NCBI GenBank assembly: GCA_963817785.1
Contig: CAWFPL010000002.1
Span: 806,001 to 870,000 of the forward strand
DNA length: 64,000 nt
Source: JAKALD01 sp963817785
Lineage (GTDB): Bacteria; Pseudomonadota; Gammaproteobacteria; Burkholderiales; SG8-39
Direction of reading: 5' to 3'
The translations under genes and the position numbers were made by a program. Shown in pieces: positions 21,097 through 30,137 of this stretch. Each line of letters begins with the position of its first letter. The stretch's first letter is position 1. A model generated the notes under the pieces. It had not been told where the DNA came from and made no database searches. It worked only from the letters and a program-made list of their open reading frames with translations.

Positions 21097-22335
21097 GTGC
21101 TGCGAGCGAGTCTTCCCTCCGCGCTGCGCCCGGTGCTGATGCCGGCGACGGTGCTGCTCGCGGGCGCGCTCGTCGCCGGCGTCGGACCGCGGCTGCCGCC
21201 CTCGCTCGCCGGACTGAAGACGCTCGGGCCCTTCGTCGCGCTTTCGCTCGCCGCGCTGATCAGCCTCTGGTTCAACCGCGGGCGCGCATTCATCGCCGCC
21301 GCTTCGCTGCTCGGCGCCTACGCCGGATACCGTTACGCGCTGCACCTGCCCCACGCGGCGTTCTCCGCGCGCGCGGTGTACACCGCGCTGGTGGTGCTGG
21401 TGCCGTTCAACGTGCTGCTCGCGCTGCTGCTCCCCGAGCGCGGCGTCTCGTATCACCATAATTACCGCTGGCTGCTGCTTGCCGTGGTCGAGGCGCTGTT
21501 CGTCGCCTGGGTCGCCGCCGCGGGGCGCAGCGCCATGCTTTCGGGGCTGGCGTGGCACCGGGTGCTCGACTTCTGGCTGCTGCGCTCGCCGCCCACGCCG
21601 TTTGCCGGCCGGCTGATGTTCGCCGCCGCCTTCGTCGCCGCGGTGGCGCGCGCCTGGCCCGAGCGCTCGCCGCTCGACGTCGGCCTGGCGGGCGCGCTGC
21701 TCGCGTTTTTCATCGGCGCCGAGTTCGTGACCCCATTCGGCGTGTTCAGCACTTTCCTCACCGCGGGCGGCGCCATCCTGCTGCTGGCGGTGGTGCAGGA
21801 GTCGCACCGGCTCGCCTACCGCGACCAGCTCACCGGGCTGCCCGGGCGGCGCGCGCTGGAGGAGCGGTTCACCGGCCTCGGGCCGCGCTACGCGATCGCG
21901 ATGGTCGACGTCGATCACTTCAAGCAGTTCAACGACACCCATGGCCACGATGTCGGCGACCAGGTGCTCAAGCTGGTCGCGGCGCGCCTGGACGCGGTCG
22001 AAGGCGGCGGGCGCGCGTTCCGCTACGGCGGCGAGGAGTTCTGCGTCGTCTTCCCGGAACGCACGCTCGAGGAGGCGCGCCCGCACCTGGAGAAGCTGCG
22101 CGCCTCGATCCAGAGCTACCAGATGGCGGTGCGCGGCCCCGACCGGCCGAAGGACGAGGACGCGGGCAGCAAGCGCCGCGCCGCAGGCCAGGCCGACAAG
22201 ACGCTTTCGGTCACGGTGAGCATCGGCGCGGCGCAGCCCGGCAAGAAGGCGCACACGCCGCACCAGGTGATCAAGGCCGCCGACCAGGCGCTGTACCGCG
22301 CCAAGCAGGGCGGCCGCAACCGGGTCAGCACGTAA
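21097..22335 (+). CDS. membrane-bound diguanylate cyclase (GGDEF)
   Basis: 412 residues from GTG 21097, with GGAG eleven bases upstream. About six hydrophobic segments fill residues 10-225, then a cytoplasmic GGDEF domain (about 240-410) follows with RYGGEEFCVVFP, the active A-site as GGEEF near 311. An insertion of charged residues (GPDRPKDEDAGSKRRAAGQ) interrupts the domain near 350, not unusual in this family. YRDQLTGLPGRRALEE marks the domain start. There is no partner gene; its c-di-GMP could feed the riboswitch 8 kb downstream, but that is inference. Confidence 0.92.
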   Translation: MLRASLPSALRPVLMPATVLLAGALVAGVGPRLPPSLAGLKTLGPFVALSLAALISLWFNRGRAFIAAASLLGAYAGYRYALHLPHAAFSARAVYTALVVLVPFNVLLALLLPERGVSYHHNYRWLLLAVVEALFVAWVAAAGRSAMLSGLAWHRVLDFWLLRSPPTPFAGRLMFAAAFVAAVARAWPERSPLDVGLAGALLAFFIGAEFVTPFGVFSTFLTAGGAILLLAVVQESHRLAYRDQLTGLPGRRALEERFTGLGPRYAIAMVDVDHFKQFNDTHGHDVGDQVLKLVAARLDAVEGGGRAFRYGGEEFCVVFPERTLEEARPHLEKLRASIQSYQMAVRGPDRPKDEDAGSKRRAAGQADKTLSVTVSIGAAQPGKKAHTPHQVIKAADQALYRAKQGGRNRVST

Positions 22336-22398
22336 GGCGGGTGCATTCGGCCTTACCATGGCGTTTCCGTTCGCCAGACCGATCAGGAGATGAGCGGC

Positions 22399-23349
22399 AT
22401 GCATCACCCCAGGCGGGCCGCGGCCGCTGCAGCGGCCCAGATATTCTCCGCACTGCTCGTTCTCGGAGGGTGCGCGACGCAGCAGGCGAGCGCGCTACTC
22501 GCACATCGACCCGCGCAGCTTCCCGACTTCGTGGAGCTGGCGTCCGTGCCCTTCTTCCCGCAGGAGGAGCAGCAGTGCGGGCCCGCGGCGCTCGCCACGG
22601 TGCTCGCCTACGCGGGCGTCGCGACCACGCCGGAGGCGCTCGCCGAACAGGTGTACGACCCCGAACGCGAAGCTTCGCTTCAGGCGGAGATGGCCGCCGC
22701 GACCCGCCGCCACGGTCTGATCGCGTATCCGCTGGCCCCGCGCCTGCAGGACCTGCTAAGGGAAATTTGGGACGGGAACCCGGTCGTGGTCCTCGAGAAC
22801 CTGTCTCTGCCCATCCATCCGGACTGGCGCTACGCGGTGGTCGTGGGTTACGACCTGCCGACCAAAGCGGTGCTGCTGCGATCCGGCCGCAGCTTTCGAA
22901 TGAAGATGGCGCTGGACGATTTCGAGCGCTCCTGGGCGCGCAGCGGGTACTGGGCGCTGCTCGCCGTGCCGCCGGACCAGCTTCCCGCCACCGCCGATGC
23001 CGACCGCTACGCGGCCGCCGCTATCGCTCTCGAGCGCGTCTCGCCCGCAGCCGCGCGCCGCGCGTACGCGACCGCCCTCGAACGCTGGCCGCACGACTTG
23101 CGCGCGCGCCTGGGCCTTGGCAACACCGCTTACGCCGCGGGGGACCTGCCCGCCGCAGAGGCCGCCTATCGGAGCGCGGTGCGCGATCACCCGGACGCCG
23201 CGGACGCCTGGAACAACCTCGCCCGGACACTGCACCGGCTGCATCGCAAGGACGAGGCGCTCGGTGCTGCCGAGCGCGCGGTGGCGCTGGGCGGGCCGCG
23301 ACAGGCTCGGTACAGGGAAACGCTGCGCACCATCATCCGGGGCGACTGA
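22399..23349 (+). CDS. PA2778-type cysteine peptidase lipoprotein with TPR repeats
   Basis: 316 residues from ATG 22399, which AGGAG precedes by nine bases; ATG 22390 directly abuts that site. A signal peptide ends in the lipobox LVLGGC (Cys25). The C39-like peptidase domain has catalytic Cys60 in EEQQCGPAALATVLAYAG and a His in IHPDWRYAVVVGYD. Residues about 205-300 form tetratricopeptide repeats (RLGLGNTAYAAGDLPAAEAAY). PA2778-family genes often pair with a PA2779-type membrane gene, absent here. Likely an outer-membrane or periplasmic lipoprotein; target unknown. Confidence 0.85.
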   Translation: MHHPRRAAAAAAAQIFSALLVLGGCATQQASALLAHRPAQLPDFVELASVPFFPQEEQQCGPAALATVLAYAGVATTPEALAEQVYDPEREASLQAEMAAATRRHGLIAYPLAPRLQDLLREIWDGNPVVVLENLSLPIHPDWRYAVVVGYDLPTKAVLLRSGRSFRMKMALDDFERSWARSGYWALLAVPPDQLPATADADRYAAAAIALERVSPAAARRAYATALERWPHDLRARLGLGNTAYAAGDLPAAEAAYRSAVRDHPDAADAWNNLARTLHRLHRKDEALGAAERAVALGGPRQARYRETLRTIIRGD

Positions 23350-23465
23350 GCGCGGCGGCGCGCCGCATCCCGGGTTGAGCCAGATCAACGCGCGCGCGCA
23401 ATCGCCGTGCGCCGGCGCGCAAACGGCGCAAGACTTCCCCTCGCGGACGACCACCAGGGGCGGCG

Positions 23466-24473
23466 ATGAAGCTCGACATCTTCAACCACATCTTTCCGAA
23501 GAAGTACTTCGAGCGCATGCTCAAGGTCGCGCCGAACGGCCGCGACATGCACAAGCGGGTGCGCGCGATCCCGTCGATCGTCGACCTCGACGCACGCTTT
23601 CGCATCATGGACCGGTTCGGCGACTACGCGCAGGTGATCTGCCTGGGCTCGCCGCCGATCGAGGTGTTCGGGCCGCCGCCGCTGTCGACCGCGATGGCGG
23701 CGCTCGCCAACGACGGCATGGCCGAGCTGGTGCGCAAGCACCCGCAGCGCTTTCCGGCTTTCGTCGCCTCGCTGCCGATGAACGACCCCGAGGGCCTGCT
23801 CGAGGAGGCGCAGCGCGCCATCAAGCAGCTCGGCGCGGTCGGCGTGCAGGTGTTCAGCAACGTGCTCGGCCGCCCGCTCACCGCGCCGGAGACGCTGCCG
23901 CTGTTCGACCTGATGGCGAAGCTCGACCTGCCGATCTGGCTGCACCCGGCGCGCGGCGCCGACACGCCGGACTACAAGTCGGAGAGCAAGAGCCACTACG
24001 AGATCTGGTGGACCTTCGGCTGGCCCTACGAGACCAGCGTCGCCATGGCGCACATCGTGTTCGCGGGCCTGTTCGACAAGCACCCCGGGCTCAAGATCAT
24101 CACCCACCACATGGGCGCCATGGTGCCGTACTTCGAGGGCCGCGTCGGTCCGGGCTGGGACCAGCTCGGCAAGCGCACCTCGGACGTCGACTACACGAAG
24201 CTGCTGAAGAAACTGAACAAGCGCCCGCTCGATTACTTCAGGATGTTCTACGCCGACACGGCGCTGTTCGGCGCCTGGGAGGCGACCAAGTGCGGCCTGA
24301 AGTTCTTCGGCCCCGAGCGCGTGCTGTTCGCCTCGGACGCGCCGTTCGACCCGGAGAAGGGCTCGATGTACACGCGCACCACCATCGAGATCGTCGAGCG
24401 GCTCGACCTGTCGCCCGCCGAGCGCCACGCGATCTACGAGGGCAACGCGCGGCGGCTGATGAAGCTGGGATAG
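23466..24473 (+). CDS. amidohydrolase-family protein (ACMSD-like)
   Basis: 335 residues of the amidohydrolase-2 type, related to aminocarboxymuconate-semialdehyde decarboxylase. The N-terminus reads KLDIFNHIFP, giving only one His of the usual HxH metal pair (Asn in place of the first His). Later landmarks are PIWLHPARG, KIITHHMGAMVPYFEGR and RVLFASDAPFDPEKG, supplying the further His residues and the Asp. Decarboxylation or hydrolysis of an aromatic-ring-cleavage product is the usual role; the substrate is unknown. Single gene, with no obvious operon partners. Confidence 0.85.
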   Translation: MKLDIFNHIFPKKYFERMLKVAPNGRDMHKRVRAIPSIVDLDARFRIMDRFGDYAQVICLGSPPIEVFGPPPLSTAMAALANDGMAELVRKHPQRFPAFVASLPMNDPEGLLEEAQRAIKQLGAVGVQVFSNVLGRPLTAPETLPLFDLMAKLDLPIWLHPARGADTPDYKSESKSHYEIWWTFGWPYETSVAMAHIVFAGLFDKHPGLKIITHHMGAMVPYFEGRVGPGWDQLGKRTSDVDYTKLLKKLNKRPLDYFRMFYADTALFGAWEATKCGLKFFGPERVLFASDAPFDPEKGSMYTRTTIEIVERLDLSPAERHAIYEGNARRLMKLG

Positions 24474-24556
24474 GGGCACGCGGGCGGGGCGTGCTTCACT
24501 TCGCTTTTACCCAATCTCCCCCCTTTTGCGTGTGGCGCTCGCGCGCGCCGAAGCTT

Positions 24557-24826
24557 CTACCCCAGCACCACCCCCACCCGCGCGTGCCGCTCCGGTGCGG
24601 GCACGGGCTCGTAGAGGTAGCCCAGACCGGGAGTATCCACCGCGACCCGCACGACGATGTAGCGCTCGTCGCAGGGCACGCCGCGCTCGCGCAGCTTGCG
24701 GCACTCGGCGGCGGTCAGCCGGCGGCCCCAGCCCCCCAGCGGGATTTCGGATTCCAGGATGCCGACCTGCCGGTCGGAATTCTCCGGCGCCCCGGGCGGG
24801 CGCATCGAGTGTTGTTGTTCTTGCAT
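24557..24826 (-). CDS. small hypothetical protein
   Basis: 89 residues starting MQEQQHSMRPP. AAAGGAG stands five bases before the ATG, a strong ribosome site, and TATAAA (24867-24872, minus strand) could be a -10 element about 40 bp upstream. The sequence contains LTAAECRKLRERGVPCDERYIVVR, suggesting a helix then a strand; no domain is recognised and no membrane segment is present. It lies downstream of opgH on the same strand with 99 bp between, and may be its own unit. Confidence 0.6.
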   Translation of the reverse strand: MQEQQHSMRPPGAPENSDRQVGILESEIPLGGWGRRLTAAECRKLRERGVPCDERYIVVRVAVDTPGLGYLYEPVPAPERHARVGVVLG

Positions 24827-24866
24827 GAGCGCTCCTTTCAGTTCTGGTGCGGGACGGCCGGACGCA

Positions 24867-24872
24867 TTTATA
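24867..24872 (-). promoter_or_regulatory. candidate -10 element for the small gene at 24557-24826
   Basis: TATAAA on the minus strand in an AT-rich patch that stands out in GC-rich DNA, about 40 bp upstream of the start codon. TGAGCG 16 bp further upstream is a poor -35. Weak prediction. Confidence 0.3.
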
Positions 24873-24925
24873 GCGTGCGGCCTTGGGGCGCTCAGTTAAA
24901 AATGTCGCAGCCTGACACTTCTTGA

Positions 24926-27367
24926 TTAAGTGGCGGCGCGCCAGGCCGGGTGCGCGTGCGGCGCGCTCCACACTTCGAAGTGCAGGCGCGAGAGCGCGGC
25001 CGGATCGACGAGCAGGGAGAGCTTTTGCCGCGCGTCCAGCGCGTCGGGGCCGTTGCTCAGCGCCTGCTCGAGCAGCGCGAGCCGCTCGGTGCGCGCCGCC
25101 GCGGCGGGCCGCGTGCGCACGGCCCCCGAGGCGCACACCAGCGCGTTGGTCACCGGGTCGACCACCGCCTCGACGAAGCCGGGCAGCGCGTGGCGCGCGC
25201 GCCGGAACGCCGCGCGCATGCGGCGCAGCTCCTTGGGCGGCCAGGACTCCTCGGGGATCAGGAACCAGCGCGCCTTGCGCAGCCGCCGGCCGAGCGACAC
25301 GCGGCTCGAGTAGACCGAGATCGGGATCGACAGCATCAGCGCGACCACGATCGGCGCCAGCCACCACAGGTACTGCGGGTTGAGCCAGTACACGCCGCCC
25401 GCCCATACGCTGCCGAGCAGCGTATGCCAGCCGTGGCGGCGCAAGGCCTCGCCCCAGGCCGTTTCCGAGTCCTCGCGCGAGGGCGACTTCCAGTGGATTT
25501 TCCAGCCGCCGAGCGCGGCGGCGACGAACTCGGAGTGGAACAGCATGCGGATCGGCGCGAGCAGCGCCGACACGAGCAGCTCGGCGAGCACGCTCGCCGC
25601 CAGGCGCGGCGTGCCGCCGAAGCCCCGCGCCCGGCGCCCCCAGAGCAGCAGCACGCTCAGCAGCTTGGGCAGGAACAGCAGCGCCGCGGTCGCGCCGGCG
25701 AGCGCGATCGCCCAGTCCGGGTGCCATTCCGGCCACAGCGGAAACAGCTGCATCGGGCTGGTGAAGTATTGCGGCGGCACGAGCGTGCGCACCGCGAGCA
25801 GCGCGGTGGACAGCAGCAGCGAGGCGAACCACAGCGGCGCGGAGAGGTAGGCCATGACGCCGGTCACGAACACCGCGCGGTGCGCGGGGTGCAGCCCCTC
25901 GGCGAGCAGCAGGCGCGAATTGATCAGGTTGCCCTGCGCCCAGCGCCGGTCGCGCTTGAGCTCGTCGATCAGGTTGGGCGGCATGTCCTCGTAGCTGCCG
26001 GGCAGGTCGTAGGCGATCCACACCGCCCAGCCGGCGCGGCGCATGAGCGCTGCCTCGACGAAGTCGTGCGACAGGATCTCGCCCGCGAACGCGCCGCGCC
26101 CGGGCAGGCGGCCGAGCGCGCAGTGCTCCATGAACGGCGCCACCCGGATGATCGCGTTGTGCCCCCAGTAATGCGATTCGCCCAGCTGCCAGAAGTGCAG
26201 CCCCGCGGTGAACAGCGGGCCGTACACCCGGTTGGCGAACTGCTGGATGCGTGCGTACAGCGTGTCGCGCCCCGCGGCGTTGGGCGCGGTCTGGATGATG
26301 CCGGCGTCGGGGTTGGCCTCCATCAGGCGCAGCAGCCGCGCCAGACACTCGCCGCTCATCACGCTGTCGGCGTCGAGCACCACCATGTAGCGGTAGCGGC
26401 TGCCCCAGCGGCGGCAGAAATCGGCCACGTTGCCGCTTTTCCTCTTGATGCGAAAGCGCCGCCAGCGGTAGAACAGCCGCCCGAAGGCGCCGAGCGCGCG
26501 CGCGAGGTCGAACCAGGCCTGCACCTCGGCGACGCGCGTATCCGGGTCGCTCGTGTCGGAGAGCACGTAGAAGTCGAAGTGCTCGAGCGCGCCCGCGTCG
26601 CGCACCGATTCGTAGGTCGCGCGCAGGCCGGCGTATACGCGCGGCACGTTCTCGTTGCAGATCGGCATGATCACGGCGGTGCGCGCCTGCGGCGCGATCG
26701 GCGCATCCGGCGCGGCGCTCGCCGAGATCGCGTAGCGGTCGTGCCCCGCGAGCAGCAGCACGAAGCCCATCATCGCGGTCCAGAACCCGGCCGAGACCCA
26801 GCCGAACAGCACCACGAACAGCGCGAGGATCGCGATCTCGAGCGGCTGGCGTCCGTGATAGGGCAGCACGGCGATCATCGACCAGGTCGCGGCGAGCGTC
26901 TGCGCGAGGACCAGGACGAGCAGCAGCGTGCGCCGGAACGCGGCCGCCCCGAGCCAGCGCTCGCGCTGCGCCGGACGGTGCTTGCCGCCGGGGCGGAACA
27001 GGCGCAGCGTCGGCGGCCAGGCGTCGGGCGCCATGCAGCTGCGCTCGAGCGGCGGCGTGGCGCTGACGCGCACGCGCCCGTGCACGTCGCGGGTGAGCAC
27101 CGGGCCCGCGTCGGTGCGCGGATGGTCGTAGGCGAGCTCGAGGCGGCGGCCGATCGAGGCCGAGGCCGGGTCAGCGCCCGCGGCAGGCTCCTCGCCCGCG
27201 AGCGCCGCGTGCAGCGCCGCCATCGCCGCGCTCGGGTCGGCGCCGGCGGCGCGCGAGGCGAGCGAGCCCCGCGCCTCGGCGTCGAGCGGCAGGCGCGCCA
27301 GATAGCGCTCGAGCGCCGCCGCTTCGGCGGGCCCGGCGCCTAGCCCGGCGGAAGGATGTAACTCCAC
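24926..27367 (-). CDS. opgH: osmoregulated periplasmic glucan glucosyltransferase
   Basis: About 813 residues. The start is placed at GTG 27367, overlapping the end of opgG by 28 bp; upstream in-frame sequence is inside opgG and lacks similarity. The inner-membrane enzyme polymerises glucose from UDP-glucose and exports the glucan. Glycosyltransferase family 2 motifs are AVIMPICNENV, YVLSDTSDPD, VVLDADSVMSG, SHDFVEAALMRRAGW and RDRRWAQGN. Membrane segments occur at about 120-190 and 480-650. E. coli OpgH is slightly longer (847). It follows opgG in one operon, the order found in other Proteobacteria. Confidence 0.92.
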   Translation of the reverse strand: MELHPSAGLGAGPAEAAALERYLARLPLDAEARGSLASRAAGADPSAAMAALHAALAGEEPAAGADPASASIGRRLELAYDHPRTDAGPVLTRDVHGRVRVSATPPLERSCMAPDAWPPTLRLFRPGGKHRPAQRERWLGAAAFRRTLLLVLVLAQTLAATWSMIAVLPYHGRQPLEIAILALFVVLFGWVSAGFWTAMMGFVLLLAGHDRYAISASAAPDAPIAPQARTAVIMPICNENVPRVYAGLRATYESVRDAGALEHFDFYVLSDTSDPDTRVAEVQAWFDLARALGAFGRLFYRWRRFRIKRKSGNVADFCRRWGSRYRYMVVLDADSVMSGECLARLLRLMEANPDAGIIQTAPNAAGRDTLYARIQQFANRVYGPLFTAGLHFWQLGESHYWGHNAIIRVAPFMEHCALGRLPGRGAFAGEILSHDFVEAALMRRAGWAVWIAYDLPGSYEDMPPNLIDELKRDRRWAQGNLINSRLLLAEGLHPAHRAVFVTGVMAYLSAPLWFASLLLSTALLAVRTLVPPQYFTSPMQLFPLWPEWHPDWAIALAGATAALLFLPKLLSVLLLWGRRARGFGGTPRLAASVLAELLVSALLAPIRMLFHSEFVAAALGGWKIHWKSPSREDSETAWGEALRRHGWHTLLGSVWAGGVYWLNPQYLWWLAPIVVALMLSIPISVYSSRVSLGRRLRKARWFLIPEESWPPKELRRMRAAFRRARHALPGFVEAVVDPVTNALVCASGAVRTRPAAAARTERLALLEQALSNGPDALDARQKLSLLVDPAALSRLHFEVWSAPHAHPAWRAAT

Positions 27368-28884
27368 GTCTCGGAGAGGGCGTGATTGCCCTGGCGCAGC
27401 GCCGCGCGCAGCTCCACGGGCTTGTCCTTGTCGAGGCGGCGCACGCGCAGCGCGAGCCGCACGCCTCCGGTGACCGGATTGCGCTGCGTGACGCTCTCCA
27501 CGATCCGGCCGTTGGCGTCGGCCGAGACGACGCTTTGGGGCACTGCGCCCGGCGGCAGCCGCTCGAGCGCCGGCCCCTGGAAGTCGACCATGAAGCCGAT
27601 GCTGTCGTCGGGGTTGGGCGTGTAGCCGCGGCCGCGCAGCGTCTGCGCCACCCAGGCGTGCGGCGGATGCGTCTGCTTGTCGCCCTGCCACAGCAGGCGG
27701 TAGGCGAAGTCGAACGGCTTGCCGGGCGCCGGCTCGCGGTCCGGCACCCAGTAGGCCACGATGTTGTCGTTGGTCTCGTCCGGGGTCGGGATTTCGACCA
27801 GCTCGACGCGCCCCTTGCCCCAGTGTCCCTCGGGTTCGACCCAGGCGCTCGGCCGCTCGTCGTAGCGCGCCTCGAGGTCCTCGTAATGGTCGAACCTGCG
27901 TTCGCGCTGCATCAGGCCGAAGCCGCGCGGATCGGTGGTCGCGAACGAAGTCACCAGCAGGCGCTTCGGATTCACGAGCGCTCGCCAGAGCCACTCGCCG
28001 TCGCCGGCGTGGATCGACAGGCCGTCGGAGTCGTGGACCTCGGGGCGGTAGTCGTCGCCCGCGGCATGCTGGTTCGAGCCGAACAGGTACATGCTGGTGA
28101 GCGGCGCGATACCGAGCTTGCCGACCGGCTCGCGCAGGAAGATGCGCGCATGCACCTGCATCGCGGTCTCGAGGCCGGGCCGCAGCACGAAGCGGTAGGC
28201 GCCGGTGACGCGCTTCGAGTCGAGCAGCGCATAGAGCGTGAGCGTCTTCGACCCCGGCGCCGGGCGGTCGATCCAGAAGGTGGTGAAGCGCGGGAACTCC
28301 TCGCCCGAGGCGAGCGCCGTGTCGACCGCCAAGCCGCGCGCCGACAGCCCGTACACCTGTCCCTTGCCGAGCGCGCGAAAGTAGCTCGCGCCGAGGAACA
28401 CCAGCACCTCGTCCTTGTACTTGGGCGTGTTGATCGCGTAGTGCACGCGGAATCCCGCGAAGCCGGTGCCGCGAAGCTTCTCGGTGTCGATGCGGTTCGC
28501 GCCGTAGTCGAAGTCCCGCGGATCGTAGCGGATCGGGTGCACGCCGTCGGCGGCGACCTCGTAGAGCTTCACCGGCCGGTCGAAGTGCCAGCCCAGGTGG
28601 AAGAACGCCAGCTCGAAGGGCAGCTTCGCGCTGTGCCAGTACTGCCGCTCGGGCTTGAAGCGGATGTCGCGGTACTGGTCGTAGGTCAGGTTCTGCAGCG
28701 CCTTGGGAAGCCCGGGGCCGGCGTCGTAGGGCTTCGCGGCGAGCGCCTGGGCGCGCCGCGCCACGTCCTCGAAACCGAAGGCCTGCGCGGCCTTCGATGC
28801 GGGCGGCGACAGCAGGATGAAAACACAGGCGAGGGCGAATGGCGCGAGGCGGGCCCTCGCGCGGCGCGGCTGGATGGCGGGCAT
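27340..28884 (-). CDS. opgG: glucan biosynthesis protein G
   Basis: 514 residues from ATG 28884. A signal peptide (basic MPAIQPRRARAR, hydrophobic FALACVFILL, cleavage near residue 33) sends it to the periplasm, where OpgG is needed for osmoregulated glucan synthesis. The mature protein starts with FGFEDVARRAQALAAKPY and includes LTYDQYRDIRFKPE, SMYLFGSNQHAAGDDYRPEVHDSDG and LVEIPTPDETNDNIVAYW, all characteristic of the family. Codons upstream of 28884 remain open but lack signal-peptide character. opgG comes first and opgH overlaps it. Confidence 0.94.
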   Translation of the reverse strand: MPAIQPRRARARLAPFALACVFILLSPPASKAAQAFGFEDVARRAQALAAKPYDAGPGLPKALQNLTYDQYRDIRFKPERQYWHSAKLPFELAFFHLGWHFDRPVKLYEVAADGVHPIRYDPRDFDYGANRIDTEKLRGTGFAGFRVHYAINTPKYKDEVLVFLGASYFRALGKGQVYGLSARGLAVDTALASGEEFPRFTTFWIDRPAPGSKTLTLYALLDSKRVTGAYRFVLRPGLETAMQVHARIFLREPVGKLGIAPLTSMYLFGSNQHAAGDDYRPEVHDSDGLSIHAGDGEWLWRALVNPKRLLVTSFATTDPRGFGLMQRERRFDHYEDLEARYDERPSAWVEPEGHWGKGRVELVEIPTPDETNDNIVAYWVPDREPAPGKPFDFAYRLLWQGDKQTHPPHAWVAQTLRGRGYTPNPDDSIGFMVDFQGPALERLPPGAVPQSVVSADANGRIVESVTQRNPVTGGVRLALRVRRLDKDKPVELRAALRQGNHALSETWSYILPPG

Positions 28885-29102
28885 TTGCGAGCTTAGTGGC
28901 GCGGTATTCGGGCGAAGTTCAACGGGGTGGGACTCGGCGCGAGTTGCGTGCGTGCGATCGGGCGAGTGTCCGGTGGTGGCGGCCGCCGCCGCTTGATGAA
29001 AATCAAAATCCGGCCGCGGCGAGCGGGGCGCAATTCTACACGCGCGGCAATCGCGCGCACGGTCTAAGATCTCATTTGTCGCCAATCTTTTCCTGCGCTT
29101 CG

Positions 29103-29873
29103 TTGACGCCGAAATCCAGCCCGCCGCGCCGCACCCGCCGCCGCCCCGTGCAGAGCTTCGCGCTCGCCGCCGCCGCCGTCGCGGTGTGCGCCGGGCTCGC
29201 GGAGCTCGCCGCGGGCCTCGGCCATCGCTTCGGCCTGTGGACCTTCGGTGCCGGCTTCCAGATCCTGGCGGGCGCGGCCGCGGTCGGCGCCGTCGGCGCG
29301 ATCGTGTCGCTCGTCGCGGGCACGTGGGCGTGGCGCGTGCGCGCCCGCCCGGCGCTCGTGACGGCGCTGATCGGCGTGGCGGCCGGCGCGCTCGCCCTCG
29401 GCATGCCGCTGGCGGAGATCTACCAGGCCAGAAGCGTGCCGCCGATCCACGACATCAGCACCGACACCGTGAATCCGCCGCAGTTCGTCGCGCTGCTCGC
29501 GGCGCGCGAGGCATCGCCGAACGGCGCCGCGTACGGCGGCGCCGCCCTCGCCGAGGCGCAGCACCGGGGCTATCCCGACATCCGGCCGCTCGACTACGCG
29601 GCGCGGCCGCCGGTCGCGTTCGAGCGCTGCCTCGCCGCGGCGCGCAAGCTCGGCTGGAAGATCGTCGCCGCCGATCCGCAGGCGCTGCGCATCGAGGCGA
29701 CCGCCACCACGCTGTTCTTCGGCTTCAAGGACGACGTGGTGGTGCGCATCACGCCGCTCGGGCCGGCGAGCCGCATCGACGTGCGCTCGGACTCGCGCGT
29801 GGGCCGCAGCGACCTCGGCGCCAACGCGCGCCGCATCCGCACCTTCTTCCGCGAGCTGGCGCGCCAGGGCTGA
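29103..29873 (+). CDS. DUF1499 family membrane protein
   Basis: About 256 residues if TTG 29103 is the start; GTG 29148 would give 241. Neither has a good ribosome site, so the start is unsure. Three hydrophobic stretches fill the first 100 residues (FALAAAAVAVCAGLAELAAG, FQILAGAAAVGAVGAIVSLV, LVTALIGVAAGALALGM). The C-terminal part is the DUF1499 domain, with ISTDTVNPPQFVAL, YPDIRPL, ATTLFFGFKDDVVVRI and DVRSDSRVGRSDLGANARRI. Function unknown; presumably an inner-membrane protein with a soluble domain. Confidence 0.8.
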   Translation: MTPKSSPPRRTRRRPVQSFALAAAAVAVCAGLAELAAGLGHRFGLWTFGAGFQILAGAAAVGAVGAIVSLVAGTWAWRVRARPALVTALIGVAAGALALGMPLAEIYQARSVPPIHDISTDTVNPPQFVALLAAREASPNGAAYGGAALAEAQHRGYPDIRPLDYAARPPVAFERCLAAARKLGWKIVAADPQALRIEATATTLFFGFKDDVVVRITPLGPASRIDVRSDSRVGRSDLGANARRIRTFFRELARQG

Positions 29874-29935
29874 GGTCGGGCGCGGCGCTTGACACACTCT
29901 TACACCCGGGCGGCCCGCCGCCCGCTACGATTCGC

Positions 29936-30034
29936 CGCGAGCTGCAAGGGCAAACCCGACCGAAAGGCGGGCACGCAAAGTCACCGGTCTAAGGAGCGGG
30001 CGCTCTAGGACAGCGGGATTGCCAGCCGGGCGAA
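29936..30034 (+). ncRNA. cyclic di-GMP-I (GEMM-I) riboswitch
   Basis: The strand reads GGGCAAACC, a GAAAG tetraloop-like segment, GGGCACGCAAAG, CACCGGTCTAA, then ACAGCGGGATTGCC, in the order and spacing of the GEMM-I aptamer (GGCAAACC / CGAAAG / GACGCAAAGCC / CCGGCCTAA / GGTAGCGGGGTTACC in Vibrio Vc2). The tetraloop and receptor elements (GAAA, and CCTAA as TCTAA) are recognisable. The aptamer ends about 100 bp before the start codon of a PAS-GAF gene on the same strand, leaving room for an expression platform. On- or off-switch behaviour is not resolved. Confidence 0.88.
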
Positions 30035-30137
30035 TGCCGTTGTCTTCGCTGGCACCGCGCCCGTCCTCGCCGCCCTGCCGGGCGCCCGCCGCAGCCGCGA
30101 CCACGCGACGTCGAAGCGCGATCAACGGGAGATGCGG

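Noticed and set aside
28839..29102. N-terminal extension of the DUF1499 gene back to 28839
   Set aside because: The extension overlaps opgG divergently and is compositionally biased with no hydrophobic or conserved segment.
29889..29931. TTGACA (29889) and TACGAT (29926) as the riboswitch promoter
   Set aside because: The two hexamers are 31 bp apart, too far for one promoter; the true start is unresolved.
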